A stretch of DNA of 64,000 nucleotides, taken from an uncultured Pelagibacteraceae bacterium. Its GTDB lineage: Bacteria; Pseudomonadota; Alphaproteobacteria; Pelagibacterales; Pelagibacteraceae. Shown one piece after another: positions 19,794 to 31,664 of this stretch. The DNA lies in the NCBI GenBank assembly GCA_902579605.1, contig CACHHD010000001.1, positions 1 to 64,000 of the forward strand, read 5' to 3'. Made by a program: the position numbers and the translations under genes. Within the stretch, counting starts at the first letter, position 1; each line of letters opens with the position of its first letter. The notes under the pieces are model-generated. The model was not told the origin of the DNA, did not search any database, and saw only the letters and a list, made by a program, of their open reading frames with translations.

Positions 19794-20600
19794 ATGGCAA
19801 TATATGATTGCTTTCAGTATTTCAACGAAGAACATATAGCAGACTTAAGATTTAATATTTTAAATGAGTTTGTTGATTATTTTGTGATTGTTGAGTCAAC
19901 AGTCAATCATCAAGGAGAAGAAAAAAAACTACAATTTGACATAAATAAATATCAAAAATTTAAAAATAAAATTAAGTATATTGTTGTTGATGATACACCA
20001 GAAAATATAAAAAAACCTCATCAGGGAGGAGAGTCTTTAGTTGAACAACATCAAAGAAACTCACTGATGAAAATTTTGAATAAAGCAGAAGATGAAGATT
20101 TAATTATTCTATCTGACGTTGATGAAATTCCAAATTTAAAAAAACTTAATTTATTTCAGAAAGAAAATTTTGCCGTTTTTTCTCAGAAAATGTTTATGTA
20201 TAAACTAAATTTTTTAAACTTAGATGAAAATAATTGGCATGGCTCAAAAATTTGCTTAAGAAAGAATTTAAAGTCTCCCCAATGGCTTAGAAATCTAAAA
20301 TTTAAAAAATATCCATTTTGGAGAATAGATAAACCAAAAAATATTCAAATTATTGAAAATGGGGGATGGCACTTTGCATATTTACAAAGCGCTGAAAATA
20401 TTTCAAAAAAAATTAAATCTTTTGCACATGGAGAATTCAACAAAAAACATTTAGCTGATAAGGCAAAAATTCAAGATAGAATTGAAAAAGGAGTAGATAT
20501 ATTTGAACGTGGTTTTAAAATGAAGAAAATTAATATTGATGAGACTTTTCCAGATTATATTCAACAAAATCAAAATTTATTGAAAAAGTGGATTGCTTAA
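19794..20600 (+). CDS. Glycosyltransferase family 17-like protein
   Basis: 268 aa. It resembles the GT17 group (beta-1,4-N-acetylglucosaminyltransferase type): opening MAIYDCFQYFNEEHIADLR, VIVESTVNHQG, and a DxD-like ILSDVDEIPN near residue 105-114, followed by GGWHFAYLQSAENISKKI. Such bacterial members sit in polysaccharide or modification clusters. It is the last gene of the sua5-ABC-oxygenase run and ends 5 bp before the convergent tRNA-Arg. Acceptor and sugar are unknown. Confidence 0.8.
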   Translation: MAIYDCFQYFNEEHIADLRFNILNEFVDYFVIVESTVNHQGEEKKLQFDINKYQKFKNKIKYIVVDDTPENIKKPHQGGESLVEQHQRNSLMKILNKAEDEDLIILSDVDEIPNLKKLNLFQKENFAVFSQKMFMYKLNFLNLDENNWHGSKICLRKNLKSPQWLRNLKFKKYPFWRIDKPKNIQIIENGGWHFAYLQSAENISKKIKSFAHGEFNKKHLADKAKIQDRIEKGVDIFERGFKMKKINIDETFPDYIQQNQNLLKKWIA

Positions 20601-20605
20601 TATTA

Positions 20606-20679
20606 TGCGCCCGGAAGGATTTGAACCCTCAACCTTCTGATCCGAAGTCAGACGCTCTATCCAGTTGAGCTACGAACGC
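20606..20679 (-). tRNA. tRNA-Arg (TCG)
   Basis: On the minus strand the acceptor arm is GCGTTCG with CGGGCGC (two G-U pairs), discriminator A, no encoded CCA. D arm GCTC/GAGC, anticodon stem TCTGA/TCAGA with loop CTTCGGA, giving anticodon TCG. T arm GAGGG TTCAAAT CCTTC has one G-T pair. It lies 5 bp past the convergent glycosyltransferase gene and divergent from the pseudouridine synthase gene. Confidence 0.95.
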
Positions 20680-20700
20680 ACAAGTAGTAATTTAAAACAA

Positions 20701-21684
20701 ATGAAAAATAAAACAATTGAAATCTTATCTACTTCTTCAGACATTGGAAAAAGAGTAGATGTTTTTATATCTGAAAAGTTAAAAGATTATACAAGATCAA
20801 ATATCAAAAAAATAATTAACTCAAAAAAGGTAACTATCAATAATGTTTTGGTTATATCACAATCAAAGAAAATTAAAGATAAAGATCTAGTTAAAATGAC
20901 ACTCCAAGAAGAGGTCAATAAAAAAATTAAACCATTTAAAAAAACCATTGATATTATTTATGAAGATAAAGACTTAATAATTATAAACAAACCTCAAGGA
21001 TTGGTGGTGCACCCTGGAGCTGGAAACAAAAATAACACATTGGTAAATATTTTAGTTGGAAGTTATAAAAGAAAATTATCTAACTTAAGTGGATCAGTGA
21101 GGCCAGGAATAGTTCATAGAATTGATAAAGAAACAAGTGGATTAGTAGTAGTAGCAAAAAATAATTTTACTCATGCGAGTCTTGGAAAACAATTTAGTGA
21201 TCACTCCATTACAAGAAAATATACTGCACTTGTCTGGGGAATTTTAAGACCTTTAAATGGAACTATTGAAACATTTATAACTAGAAGTAAAAAAAATAGA
21301 CAACTCATGACTGCTCATGAGTTTAAAGGAAAAAAAGCAATTACAAAATATTCGGTAATAAAAGTTTTTAACAAAAAAGATATTCCTAAACTTAGTCTTG
21401 TAGAGTTTGAGTTGAAAACTGGAAGAACACATCAAATCAGAGTACACATGATTTATAAAGGCACTAGTTTACTTGGAGATCAAAAATATCGAAAAAGAAA
21501 TATGAATTTTAAAAAAATAAATAAAAAATTTGAAGAAATTTTGAGTTCTTTTGAAGGTCAAGCCTTGCACGCATCTACGTTGGGATTTTGTCATCCAAGA
21601 AATTTAAAAAAAGTTGAATTTAAAACAAAATTACCCTTTAAATTTAAAAAACTGGTTGAATATCTTGAAAATTTAAAGAATTAA
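20701..21684 (+). CDS. rluD: RluA/RluD family 23S rRNA pseudouridine synthase
   Basis: About 327 aa. An S4 RNA-binding domain spans roughly residues 18-65, then the catalytic domain with Asp142 in HRIDKETSGLVV, plus INKPQGLVVHPGAG and GRTHQIRVH. It isomerises uridines in 23S rRNA; RluD (positions 1911/1915/1917) is the best guess from the S4 domain and length. The frame opens earlier, at 20665, but that start lies inside tRNA-Arg; the ATG at 20701 is the sensible start. It precedes rpoH, as is common in alphaproteobacteria. Confidence 0.9.
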   Translation: MKNKTIEILSTSSDIGKRVDVFISEKLKDYTRSNIKKIINSKKVTINNVLVISQSKKIKDKDLVKMTLQEEVNKKIKPFKKTIDIIYEDKDLIIINKPQGLVVHPGAGNKNNTLVNILVGSYKRKLSNLSGSVRPGIVHRIDKETSGLVVVAKNNFTHASLGKQFSDHSITRKYTALVWGILRPLNGTIETFITRSKKNRQLMTAHEFKGKKAITKYSVIKVFNKKDIPKLSLVEFELKTGRTHQIRVHMIYKGTSLLGDQKYRKRNMNFKKINKKFEEILSSFEGQALHASTLGFCHPRNLKKVEFKTKLPFKFKKLVEYLENLKN

Positions 21685-21706
21685 AATTATATATACTTAT
21701 TAATTA

Positions 21707-22603
21707 ATGACAAAAGAAAAAGAAATAACCAACTTACCTTCTCCTGCATCGGGAAGTTTATCTTTATATTTAGCTCAGATTAAAAAATTTCCAATGTTAG
21801 ACGCTGAGGAAGAATATATGCTTGCGAAGAATTGGAAGGAAAGAGGAAATTTAAAAGCTGCACACAAATTGGTTACAAGTCACCTACGACTTGTAGCTAA
21901 AATTGCAATGGGATACAGAGGATATGGTTTGCCTGTTAATGAACTTATTTCTGAGGGAAATATAGGTTTAATGCAAGCAGTAAAAAAATTTGATCCAGAC
22001 AAAGGATTTAGGCTCGCAACTTATGCTATGTGGTGGATTAAAGCAGCTATTCAAGAATATGTTTTAAGATCTTGGAGTCTTGTAAAAATGGGGACAACAA
22101 CAGCGCAAAAAAAACTTTTTTTCAATTTAAAAAAAATTAAAAACCAGATTGCACCAGGGCAAGAAGGTGATTTAAGAGATAGTCAGGTAAGTGAAATTTC
22201 AAAAAGATTAGATGTAGACTCTCAAGAGGTAGTTAATATGAATAGAAGAATGATGGGACAAGAAAAGTCTCTTAATAGTCCAATTAAAGCAGGTGATACA
22301 GATGAGTGGCAAGATTGGCTAGTAGACGAAAATTTAGATCAAGAACTTCTCTTATCTCAAAAACAAGAGTTTGAAGATAGAAAGGAGTTGCTTAAAAATG
22401 CAATGAGTATACTTGATAAAAGAGAGGCAGATATATTAGAAGCAAGAAGATTAAATGAAAATCCAAAAACACTGGAAGAATTAAGTAATAAATTTAAAAT
22501 TAGCAGAGAAAGAGTGAGACAAATTGAGACTAAAGCTTTTGAAAAATTACAAAAATCAATGATTAACGCCAGTAAATCAAAAAATTTACTACCTAAAAAC
22601 TAA
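21707..22603 (+). CDS. rpoH: RNA polymerase sigma-32 factor
   Basis: 298 aa. Heat-shock sigma factor. Region 2: HLRLVAKIAMGYRGYGLP, NEGNIGL-type SEGNIGLMQAVKKFDPDKGFRLATYAMWWIKAAIQ (quoted in parts); the diagnostic RpoH box QKKLFFNLKK follows; region 4.2 carries the helix-turn-helix with SRERVRQIE. The length is full. Its stop is one base from the convergent purA stop. Confidence 0.96.
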   Translation: MTKEKEITNLPSPASGSLSLYLAQIKKFPMLDAEEEYMLAKNWKERGNLKAAHKLVTSHLRLVAKIAMGYRGYGLPVNELISEGNIGLMQAVKKFDPDKGFRLATYAMWWIKAAIQEYVLRSWSLVKMGTTTAQKKLFFNLKKIKNQIAPGQEGDLRDSQVSEISKRLDVDSQEVVNMNRRMMGQEKSLNSPIKAGDTDEWQDWLVDENLDQELLLSQKQEFEDRKELLKNAMSILDKREADILEARRLNENPKTLEELSNKFKISRERVRQIETKAFEKLQKSMINASKSKNLLPKN

Positions 22604-22604
22604 A

Positions 22605-24709
<2,105 letters not shown>

Positions 24710-26041
24710 TTATTTTATTGAACTTTTAATTATTTTAATACATTTTAAAATTAAATTCTTATCATATGACTCGGCCATAATCCTTATTTTTGGTTCAGTT
24801 CCTGATTTTCTAACAAGAATTCTTCCTTTTTTACCCATAAGTTTATTAGCTTTTTTTACGGCAATTTTGCACTTGGTCTTATTAACAATACTTTTGTCTT
24901 TAACAACAACATTTTCCAAAATTTGCGGCAAGGGTTTAAAAACATTAAGTAAATTACTAGCTCTTTTACCTTTTCTTAAAGAGAACAAGACCTCAAGAGC
25001 TACAAGCAGCCCATCCCCAGTTGTAGCAAATTTTCCCAAGATAATATGTCCAGACTGTTCTCCTCCAAGATTAAAATTAAATTTTTTCATTTTTTCTTTA
25101 ACATATCTATCACCTACTTTAGATCTCAAAAATTTTATTTTATTTTTCTTTAAAAATTTTTCTAAACCATAATTTGACATCAAAGTTCCAACTACCCCGC
25201 CTTTTAAAATTTTTTTAAATTTCCATCTTCGAGCTAACATTGCAATGATTTGATCTCCATCTATGGTTTTTCCATTTTCATCGCACATGATTATCCTATC
25301 TGCATCACCATCAAAAGAAATGCCAACATGAGCTTTGACCCTTTTCACAGTATTTGTAATTTTTGATGGGTTTGTAGAACCACAATTTCTATTGATATTT
25401 AAACCGTCTGGTTTAATTCCAATTGAAATAACTTTAGCTCCAAGTTCTTCCAAAAGCTTTGGAGCAGCTTTATAGCAAGCTCCATTAGCACAATCTAAAA
25501 CTATTTTAGTACCTTTTAAGTTAAAATTTTTTGGAAAATTATTTTTTAATATTTTAATATACTTCTCGTTACCGTCTTCAAGTCTTTTTACTCTTCCTAA
25601 TAATTTTGGATTTGTAAGTTGTTTAGTATTTTTTGCATCAATTAGTTTTTCTATTTTTTTTTCTATTTTATCAGATAATTTCATTCCGTCAGGGCCAAAT
25701 AATTTTAAGCCATTGTCATAGTAAGGATTATGTGATGCCGTTATCATTATCCCCATATTGGCTCGCATTGATTTAGTTAACATAGCGAGGCCGTTGGTCG
25801 GTAATGGTCCTAGGGTAAAGACATGCATTCCGCCAGATACTAAACCAGATACTAAAGCAGGTTCTAAAGTATATCCCGACAATCTTGTGTCTTTAGCAAT
25901 AATTGCAATTTGTTTTGTTTTTTTTTGGTTTTTAAAATAAGTTCCAGATGCTAAGCCAAATTTAAAAAATTTTTCACCAGTTATGTTTCCTTGGTTTACG
26001 GTACCTCTTATACCATCTGTCCCAAAATATTTATTTCTCAT
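24710..26041 (-). CDS. glmM: Phosphoglucosamine mutase
   Basis: 443 aa. Converts glucosamine 6-phosphate to the 1-phosphate for UDP-GlcNAc, needed for peptidoglycan and LPS. N-terminal KYFGTDGIRGTVN, the phosphoserine Ser103 in TASHNPYYDNG, the metal loop DGDADRI, substrate loop GGEQSGH, and C-terminal phosphate-binding VRKSGTEPKIRIM. It overlaps folP by 4 bp. The ftsH-folP-glmM order is conserved in proteobacteria. Confidence 0.96.
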   Translation of the reverse strand: MRNKYFGTDGIRGTVNQGNITGEKFFKFGLASGTYFKNQKKTKQIAIIAKDTRLSGYTLEPALVSGLVSGGMHVFTLGPLPTNGLAMLTKSMRANMGIMITASHNPYYDNGLKLFGPDGMKLSDKIEKKIEKLIDAKNTKQLTNPKLLGRVKRLEDGNEKYIKILKNNFPKNFNLKGTKIVLDCANGACYKAAPKLLEELGAKVISIGIKPDGLNINRNCGSTNPSKITNTVKRVKAHVGISFDGDADRIIMCDENGKTIDGDQIIAMLARRWKFKKILKGGVVGTLMSNYGLEKFLKKNKIKFLRSKVGDRYVKEKMKKFNFNLGGEQSGHIILGKFATTGDGLLVALEVLFSLRKGKRASNLLNVFKPLPQILENVVVKDKSIVNKTKCKIAVKKANKLMGKKGRILVRKSGTEPKIRIMAESYDKNLILKCIKIIKSSIK

Positions 26042-27099
26042 GAATTTAATAATCTTTTATAAACCAAAATTCCTTGTTTTACTTCATTTACATTGTGCAC
26101 TCTAAAAATTTGTACTCCTTGAGATAATAAAAAAAGGACTGATGCTATTGTACCACCAGTTCTATCTTTGCTATCAAATTTCCCCGATATTTCATTAATA
26201 AATCTTTTTCTAGAAGTACCAACTAAAATTGGAAAACCAAGACTATGAAACAAAGATATATTGGAAATTAAAGTCAAATTATGTTTCAAATTTTTACCGA
26301 AACCTATACCTGGATCTAAAATAATTTTATCATTATTGAATTTTTTATTTATATTTTTTTCAAAGAAGTCGTAAATATCTAACAAAACATTTTTATACTT
26401 AGGATTTTTTTGCATTGTATTTGGTTCTCCTTGCATATGATGAAGTACTTTTGCAACATTATACTTTTTAAGTTTGCCCAGTGAGGTTTTATCAAAATTG
26501 AAACCAGAAACATCATTAATTAGATCTGCCCCATATTTAATGCTCTCGGTCATTAAATCAGATTTCCTAGTATCTATTGATAAACATGTTTTTTTATATC
26601 TTTTTTTAAATCTTTCTATTACAAATTTAACTCTTTTCCACTCAATTTCTGGATTTACACTCTTCGATCCTGGCCTAGTGGACTCTCCTCCAATATCAAT
26701 AATATTGGCACCCGAATTAATCATTTTTTCAATATGTTTTAATGATTTATTTTTTTTATTGTACTTTCCTCCATCTGAAAAACTATCTGGAGTTAGATTT
26801 AAAATACCCATTATAGATGGAACAAAAAAATCTACATGTTTTAAAAAGTTTTTCCTTTTTTTTGTAATTAATTTTAAATCTTTTCTAATTTTATTTTTTT
26901 GAAATCTGCTAAGTGTTTTTATTTTTTTTAAATCAATTATTTTAGAGCTAAATTTCCTATTAGTCCTTGTAATTATCTCAATTTCTTCAAAAGATATATT
27001 TATATTTCCGCACAAAGGCAAAGCAACCTTATTTTTAATAAGCCTTCTTGCTATTGAACCATATTTGAAATTACACGCTCTAGTGTAATATTTGATCAT
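26038..27099 (-). CDS. folP: Dihydropteroate synthase
   Basis: 353 aa. Condenses pABA with hydroxymethyl-dihydropterin pyrophosphate in folate synthesis. The TIM-barrel core starts near residue 92: IMGILNLTPDSFSDGG, INSGANIIDIGGESTRPGS, DPGIGFGK, and VGTSRKRFI. A roughly 90-residue Lys-rich N-terminal extension precedes the core; similar extensions occur in alphaproteobacterial FolP. It lies between ftsH and glmM with 3-bp gap and 4-bp overlap. Confidence 0.95.
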   Translation of the reverse strand: MIKYYTRACNFKYGSIARRLIKNKVALPLCGNINISFEEIEIITRTNRKFSSKIIDLKKIKTLSRFQKNKIRKDLKLITKKRKNFLKHVDFFVPSIMGILNLTPDSFSDGGKYNKKNKSLKHIEKMINSGANIIDIGGESTRPGSKSVNPEIEWKRVKFVIERFKKRYKKTCLSIDTRKSDLMTESIKYGADLINDVSGFNFDKTSLGKLKKYNVAKVLHHMQGEPNTMQKNPKYKNVLLDIYDFFEKNINKKFNNDKIILDPGIGFGKNLKHNLTLISNISLFHSLGFPILVGTSRKRFINEISGKFDSKDRTGGTIASVLFLLSQGVQIFRVHNVNEVKQGILVYKRLLNS

Positions 27100-27102
27100 T
27101 AA

Positions 27103-28998
27103 TTAAATAACGGGCTTTGGTTTTAAACCGATTGTACCTAGTGCAGAAGTTTCTTTTGAACTCTCATTTGAATCATTTTCAAATGATCTTGTTGGTTTTA
27201 TATCTTTAAGTATTAAATCCCTTATTTCGTCACCTGACAAAGTTTCATAAACTAATAAAGCTTTAGCTATCTTATGCAAATCATCAATTTTTTCTGTTAG
27301 AATTGCTCTAGCTCTATCGTATCCTTTATCGACTATTTTTTTTACCTCTAAGTCAACTTTTTTAGCAGTTTCCTCGGACATATTTTGCTGTTTGGTTACA
27401 GATCTACCTAAAAAAACTTCCTCCTCATTTTCTCCGTAAGCAATAGTTCCTAATTCTTTACTCATTCCATATTTGGTTACCATATTTTTTGCCATTTTAG
27501 TCACCATATCGATATCAGAAGATGCTCCTGATGTAACTTTATCGTGTCCAAAAATAATCTCTTCGGCTATTCTTCCTCCCATAGCAACAGCTATATCTGA
27601 ATGCATTTTTTCTCTTGTAACTGATAACTGATCTCTTTCTGGTAGTCTCATTACCATTCCTAATGCTCGACCTCTAGGAATAATTGTTGCTTTGTGGATA
27701 GGATCTGATGCTTTTTCATTAAGAGCAACTATTGCATGACCCCCTTCATGGTAAGCGGTAAGTTTCTTTTCATCCTCACTCATAACCATCGATCTTCTCT
27801 CTGCGCCCATCATAACTTTATCTTTGGCTTCTTCAACATCTGACATTGTTACTACTCTTTTGTTTTTCCTTGCAGCTAAAAGAGCCGACTCATTTACTAA
27901 GTTAGCTAAATCTGCTCCAGAAAATCCTGGTGTTCCTCTGGCTATGGTCCTTAATTTTACATCTGGACCAGTATTAATTTTTTTGATGTGAACTTTTAGT
28001 ATCGCCTCTCTACCTATAATATCAGGATTACCTACAACAACCTGTCTGTCAAATCTCCCTGGTCTTAATAAAGCTGGATCTAGAACGTCTGGTCTGTTAG
28101 TGGCTGCGATTAATATTATTCCCTCATTTGTATCAAATCCGTCCATTTCAACTAACAATTGGTTTAAAGTTTGCTCTCTTTCATCATTGCCGCCACCAAG
28201 TCCTGCACCTCTGCTTCTACCTACAGCGTCAATTTCATCTATGAATATTATACAAGGAGAATTTTTTTTACCTTGATCAAACATGTCCCTAACCCTAGAC
28301 GCTCCAACACCAACAAACATTTCAACAAAGTCAGAACCGGATATAGAAAAAAAAGGTACATTTGCTTCACCGGCAATAGCTTTAGCTAAAAGAGTTTTTC
28401 CAGTTCCTGGTGGACCAATTAATAATGCTCCTTTAGGAATTTTACCACCTAACCTGCTAAATTTTTTTGGGTCTCTTAAAAATTCCACTATTTCTTCAAC
28501 TTCCTCTTTTGCTTCCTCTACTCCAGCAACATCGTTGAACGTAACTTTGCCTGTGGCCTCATTCAATAATTTCGCCTTTGATCTTCCGAATCCCATAGCA
28601 CCACCTTTTCCCCCTTGCATTTGACGCATGAAGAAGATCCAGACACCAATTAATAATAACATTGGAAACCAAGACAGAAGTATTCCTAACAAAGAAGGCA
28701 TTTTATCTTCTTTTGGTGTTGCAGTAATATTTACTCCTTTTTCTGATAGTTTTTCTACAAGATTTGGGTAATTTGGTGAAAATGTAGAAAAATTATTTCC
28801 ATCAGCCAGTGTACCTGAAATATTGTTTCCTTGTATTTTAACTTCGACAACTCTACCAGAGTCAACTTCAGTTAAAAATTTTGAAAAAGCGATTTGATTA
28901 TTACTTGAATTTACTTTGTCAGGGTCTTTAAACATGTTAAATAAACCTATCGACAGGAATATTATTAAAAACCACATTAAAAGATTTTTTAAATTCAT
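27103..28998 (-). CDS. ftsH: ATP-dependent zinc metalloprotease FtsH
   Basis: 631 aa membrane AAA+ protease. Two N-terminal helices (about 4-22 and 108-126) flank a periplasmic domain. The AAA module has Walker A GPPGTGKT, Walker [12 protein letters not shown] and [23 protein letters not shown]. The zinc site is AYHEGGHAI. It degrades membrane proteins and short-lived regulators, classically including sigma-32, whose gene is about 5 kb away. About 95 bp separate it from tilS and contain two copies of AAGTATTATT. Confidence 0.97.
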   Translation of the reverse strand: MNLKNLLMWFLIIFLSIGLFNMFKDPDKVNSSNNQIAFSKFLTEVDSGRVVEVKIQGNNISGTLADGNNFSTFSPNYPNLVEKLSEKGVNITATPKEDKMPSLLGILLSWFPMLLLIGVWIFFMRQMQGGKGGAMGFGRSKAKLLNEATGKVTFNDVAGVEEAKEEVEEIVEFLRDPKKFSRLGGKIPKGALLIGPPGTGKTLLAKAIAGEANVPFFSISGSDFVEMFVGVGASRVRDMFDQGKKNSPCIIFIDEIDAVGRSRGAGLGGGNDEREQTLNQLLVEMDGFDTNEGIILIAATNRPDVLDPALLRPGRFDRQVVVGNPDIIGREAILKVHIKKINTGPDVKLRTIARGTPGFSGADLANLVNESALLAARKNKRVVTMSDVEEAKDKVMMGAERRSMVMSEDEKKLTAYHEGGHAIVALNEKASDPIHKATIIPRGRALGMVMRLPERDQLSVTREKMHSDIAVAMGGRIAEEIIFGHDKVTSGASSDIDMVTKMAKNMVTKYGMSKELGTIAYGENEEEVFLGRSVTKQQNMSEETAKKVDLEVKKIVDKGYDRARAILTEKIDDLHKIAKALLVYETLSGDEIRDLILKDIKPTRSFENDSNESSKETSALGTIGLKPKPVI

Positions 28999-29095
28999 AA
29001 TTACTAAATAAGTATTATTTTATAATAAACAAGTATTATTTGAAAAGAAAAGGGTTGTAAATAAGGCAAAATAACTTGATTAAATCCTTTAAATG

Positions 29096-30115
29096 CTAAG
29101 CTTTTTGAATAACAACCTTATTATTTCTGCTTATAAGAGCGCACCCTCCAAGTTTATATTTCTTTTCTTTGTGTAAATCTAAGAAATTTAATGCAGTAAA
29201 AATTTTTTTGGACCTTGGAGGGTAATCTAATTTATTTACTTTTTTTATCAAAAATCCTAAAATTTTCAATTGCAGTTCAGAATTAAAAGAAAACAACACT
29301 TTCCTATCAATCATATACTTTTTGTTATGTCTCTTTACTGTCTTTTTAATAAGATCATTTATGTAAAGATTTAGCGTTTCACTTGATGATCTTAGATTAT
29401 CAATTGATTTAATTATTTGGTTTTCATTAATTCCAAATTTTTTTATTAGTGGTAAAAGGTTTCGAATTTTTGTTCTTAAATATCTTTTATTCTTATTGCT
29501 TGGATCTTTGATAAAAGAGCCAAATATCTTTTTTGCAATAAATATGAGTTCCTTTTTACTTATGTCTAATAGAGGTCTAAAAATTTTAGTATTAGTATTT
29601 AATGAGGATAATGTTCTCATGCCTGATAGTCCTTGAACTCCACTTCCTCTTGAAAGTCTAATTAAAAAAGTTTCGATCTGATCATCTTTATGATGTCCAG
29701 TCAAAATTAACTTAATTTTTTTTTTTTTACATTCTTGATTTAAAAGATCATACCTAACTTTTCTAGCGTTATGTTGTATATTGTTTAAAAATTTATTTTT
29801 ATTTTTAATAACCTTAAGTGAAATAAATTGTTTTTTAAGAAGATTTTGAACTCTTTTGGACTCATTTAAAGAATTTTTTCTTATTCCATGATTAATATGT
29901 ACGTAATAAAAAGTTTTTTTTTGGTTTTTTAATTGAAATACTTTACACATTGCTGCTAGTGCTAAACTATCAGCTCCTCCAGAGACAGCTACTAAAAATT
30001 TTTTAAATTTTAGTTTTGATATTTTTTTTTCAAAAACTAAATAAGAATTTAGTATTTTCTCAGATTTAGAGAAACATTTTTTATGATTTAGAACAATTGA
30101 ATTTTTTTTGCTCAT
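29096..30115 (-). CDS. tilS: tRNA(Ile)-lysidine synthase
   Basis: 339 aa. N-type ATP pyrophosphatase that adds lysine to C34 of tRNA-Ile(CAU), allowing AUA decoding. PP-loop AVSGGADSLAL at 43-53, HINHGIR, LTGHHKDDQIETFLIRLSRGSG, and a C-terminal domain. AUA codons are abundant in this AT-rich genome, so the enzyme should be heavily used. The start lies 35 bp inside cpoB; a later start would cut into the PP-loop region. Confidence 0.94.
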   Translation of the reverse strand: MSKKNSIVLNHKKCFSKSEKILNSYLVFEKKISKLKFKKFLVAVSGGADSLALAAMCKVFQLKNQKKTFYYVHINHGIRKNSLNESKRVQNLLKKQFISLKVIKNKNKFLNNIQHNARKVRYDLLNQECKKKKIKLILTGHHKDDQIETFLIRLSRGSGVQGLSGMRTLSSLNTNTKIFRPLLDISKKELIFIAKKIFGSFIKDPSNKNKRYLRTKIRNLLPLIKKFGINENQIIKSIDNLRSSSETLNLYINDLIKKTVKRHNKKYMIDRKVLFSFNSELQLKILGFLIKKVNKLDYPPRSKKIFTALNFLDLHKEKKYKLGGCALISRNNKVVIQKA

Positions 30116-31031
30116 ACTGAGCTTTTTGTAACACAGACTTACTCGCTTTTGGATATTGTTTTTTTATACCAGTTATCATTGTACATCCTTGTTCTTTTTC
30201 ACCAAGTTGAACCATTGTTATCCCTAGTTTAAGAAGATTGTCTGGTGCCTTATCACTTTTAGGATAGTTTTGATAACCATCCAGATAAGCCGTGGCAGCA
30301 TCAGAATATAACTGTCTTATTCTAAATGTCTCACCGTACCAATATTGTGCGCTTCCAGCTAAATCATGATCTTTATTTTTTTCTATAAACTCTTTTAATG
30401 CAAACTCAGCAGTTTCATAATCTCCAATTTTCATAAAGCTAATTGCAAAATCATATTGTTCTTTTGGGGACTTGTCAGGAAGTAGTGAAGATCTTTCAGT
30501 CTCAGAAGTAGCTACAGATGCAGTAGTACCTACAGAAATAGTTTCTTGTTTCTCCGGAAGTTCTTTAAGTGAATATCCTGGCGTTGCTCCAAAATCTTGG
30601 GGCTTGCTTGTTCCAGGAAGCTTTGCTTTTTTTTTATTGGTATTTGGTTTTATTTCACTATTTTCTAAATCAGAAAATCTTAACTGTGTATCAGATTGAA
30701 TCTTTGTTACCCTTGAAGACAATTTATCCATTTTAAAATTTATCTCCTCAAACTTGTTTGTAAGTGCTCTAAATTGTTCTTCAATTTCATTAAGGCGAAG
30801 AAGATGTTTAGTAAGAACATCTTCATTTAAATTATTTATGTTAGTAGTTTTACTTGTTTCTAAAATATCTGATTTTTTGTAAAACGCCTTTTCAAGGGTT
30901 TTCAAATCTTGATTAATAATTTGTATTTGGTCAATTACAGCTTCTATTCTTTCATCAGAGTACAAATTGTTTGTATTAAACATTAGTAATAAGATAAAAA
31001 AAATAGAAAATTTATTATTTTTAGTAATCAT
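30081..31031 (-). CDS. cpoB: Tol-Pal system protein CpoB (YbgF)
   Basis: About 316 aa. Periplasmic protein that links Tol-Pal to peptidoglycan synthesis in enterobacteria. Residues 1-23 make a signal peptide (FSIFFILLLMF), then a coiled coil (about 30-110), a Pro/Ser/Thr linker, and C-terminal TPR repeats (KEQYDFAISFMKIGDYETAE onward in similar units). The frame stays open to 31085, but that start would fall within the terminator hairpin, so ATG 31031 is preferred. Last gene of the tol cluster and overlapping tilS. Confidence 0.88.
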   Translation of the reverse strand: MITKNNKFSIFFILLLMFNTNNLYSDERIEAVIDQIQIINQDLKTLEKAFYKKSDILETSKTTNINNLNEDVLTKHLLRLNEIEEQFRALTNKFEEINFKMDKLSSRVTKIQSDTQLRFSDLENSEIKPNTNKKKAKLPGTSKPQDFGATPGYSLKELPEKQETISVGTTASVATSETERSSLLPDKSPKEQYDFAISFMKIGDYETAEFALKEFIEKNKDHDLAGSAQYWYGETFRIRQLYSDAATAYLDGYQNYPKSDKAPDNLLKLGITMVQLGEKEQGCTMITGIKKQYPKASKSVLQKAQYEQKKFNCSKS

Positions 31032-31057
31032 AGTTTTTTTTAATTCTATATAATGGC

Positions 31058-31093
31058 AAAAAAAAGACCCTTTGTAATTAAACAAAGGGTCTT
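31058..31093 (-). terminator. Rho-independent terminator after pal
   Basis: Read on the minus strand: an 11-bp perfect stem, AAGACCCTTTG with CAAAGGGTCTT, around an 8-base loop, followed directly by a run of Ts. It lies 21 bp past the pal stop and just before the cpoB start. It is the clearest intrinsic terminator in the window and probably reduces transcription from tol-pal into cpoB-tilS. Confidence 0.9.
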
Positions 31094-31114
31094 AATTAAA
31101 AATTATATAATTTG

Positions 31115-31588
31115 CTATTTAACTTTTACTGTTACTGATCTTCTGTTTTGAGACCAAGCTAAAGGTGTGGACTCTGAGTTCACAGGTCTCTCTTTTCCGT
31201 AGCTTATTACTGAAATCCTTTTACCAGAAATTCCATAAGTCATTAAATAATCTTTGACTGCATTAGCTCTTCTTTCACCTAATGCTAAGTTGTACTCTCT
31301 AGTACCTCTTTCATCGGCATGGCCTTCAATTGTAACATTAAGTTTTTTATTTTTTCTTAAAAATGTTGCTTGCTTTCTTAATGTTTCTCTTGATGCTGAA
31401 GTTAATGAAGATTTATTAGTTGCAAAAAACACTCTATCTTTTACTCCACTAGCTAAATATTCAACAGTATCTGTTCCAGTATAAACATCACCTGATGTTT
31501 GTGATTTCTTTGCAGTCGAACATGCGCTTAGCGCTAGCGTCGCAAATATTATTAATAAAACGTTTTTCAAATTCTTGTTAAATTTCAT
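31115..31588 (-). CDS. pal: Peptidoglycan-associated lipoprotein
   Basis: 157 aa. Lipoprotein signal with lipobox LSAC and Cys23 as the acylated residue. The C-terminal OmpA-like domain binds peptidoglycan: VEGHADERGTREYNLALGERRANAVKDYL is recognisable in parts (GHADERGTREYN and ALGERRA). It anchors the outer membrane to the cell wall and is the outer partner of TolB. It is followed by a strong terminator. A 76-bp gap separates it from tolB. Confidence 0.96.
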   Translation of the reverse strand: MKFNKNLKNVLLIIFATLALSACSTAKKSQTSGDVYTGTDTVEYLASGVKDRVFFATNKSSLTSASRETLRKQATFLRKNKKLNVTIEGHADERGTREYNLALGERRANAVKDYLMTYGISGKRISVISYGKERPVNSESTPLAWSQNRRSVTVKVK

Positions 31589-31664
31589 AGTATCCCCTAA
31601 GTTGTTGTTAGCAATATTTCAAATTATCCTACATTATTCAAGCCTTAATTACACAATAAATACC

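Noticed and set aside
20665-20700. Start of the pseudouridine synthase inside tRNA-Arg
   Set aside because: These codons are the complement of the tRNA; the ATG at 20701 fits the S4 domain start.
28171-28624. Open frames antisense to ftsH
   Set aside because: They mirror conserved AAA+ codons on the other strand and show no independent family features.
29010-29042. Repeated AAGTATTATT upstream of tilS/after ftsH start
   Set aside because: Two short AT-rich copies are expected by chance in this base composition; no further copies, so not a CRISPR or operator array.
31032-31085. Earlier start of cpoB
   Set aside because: It would lie in the pal terminator stem and put 18 residues before a clear signal peptide.
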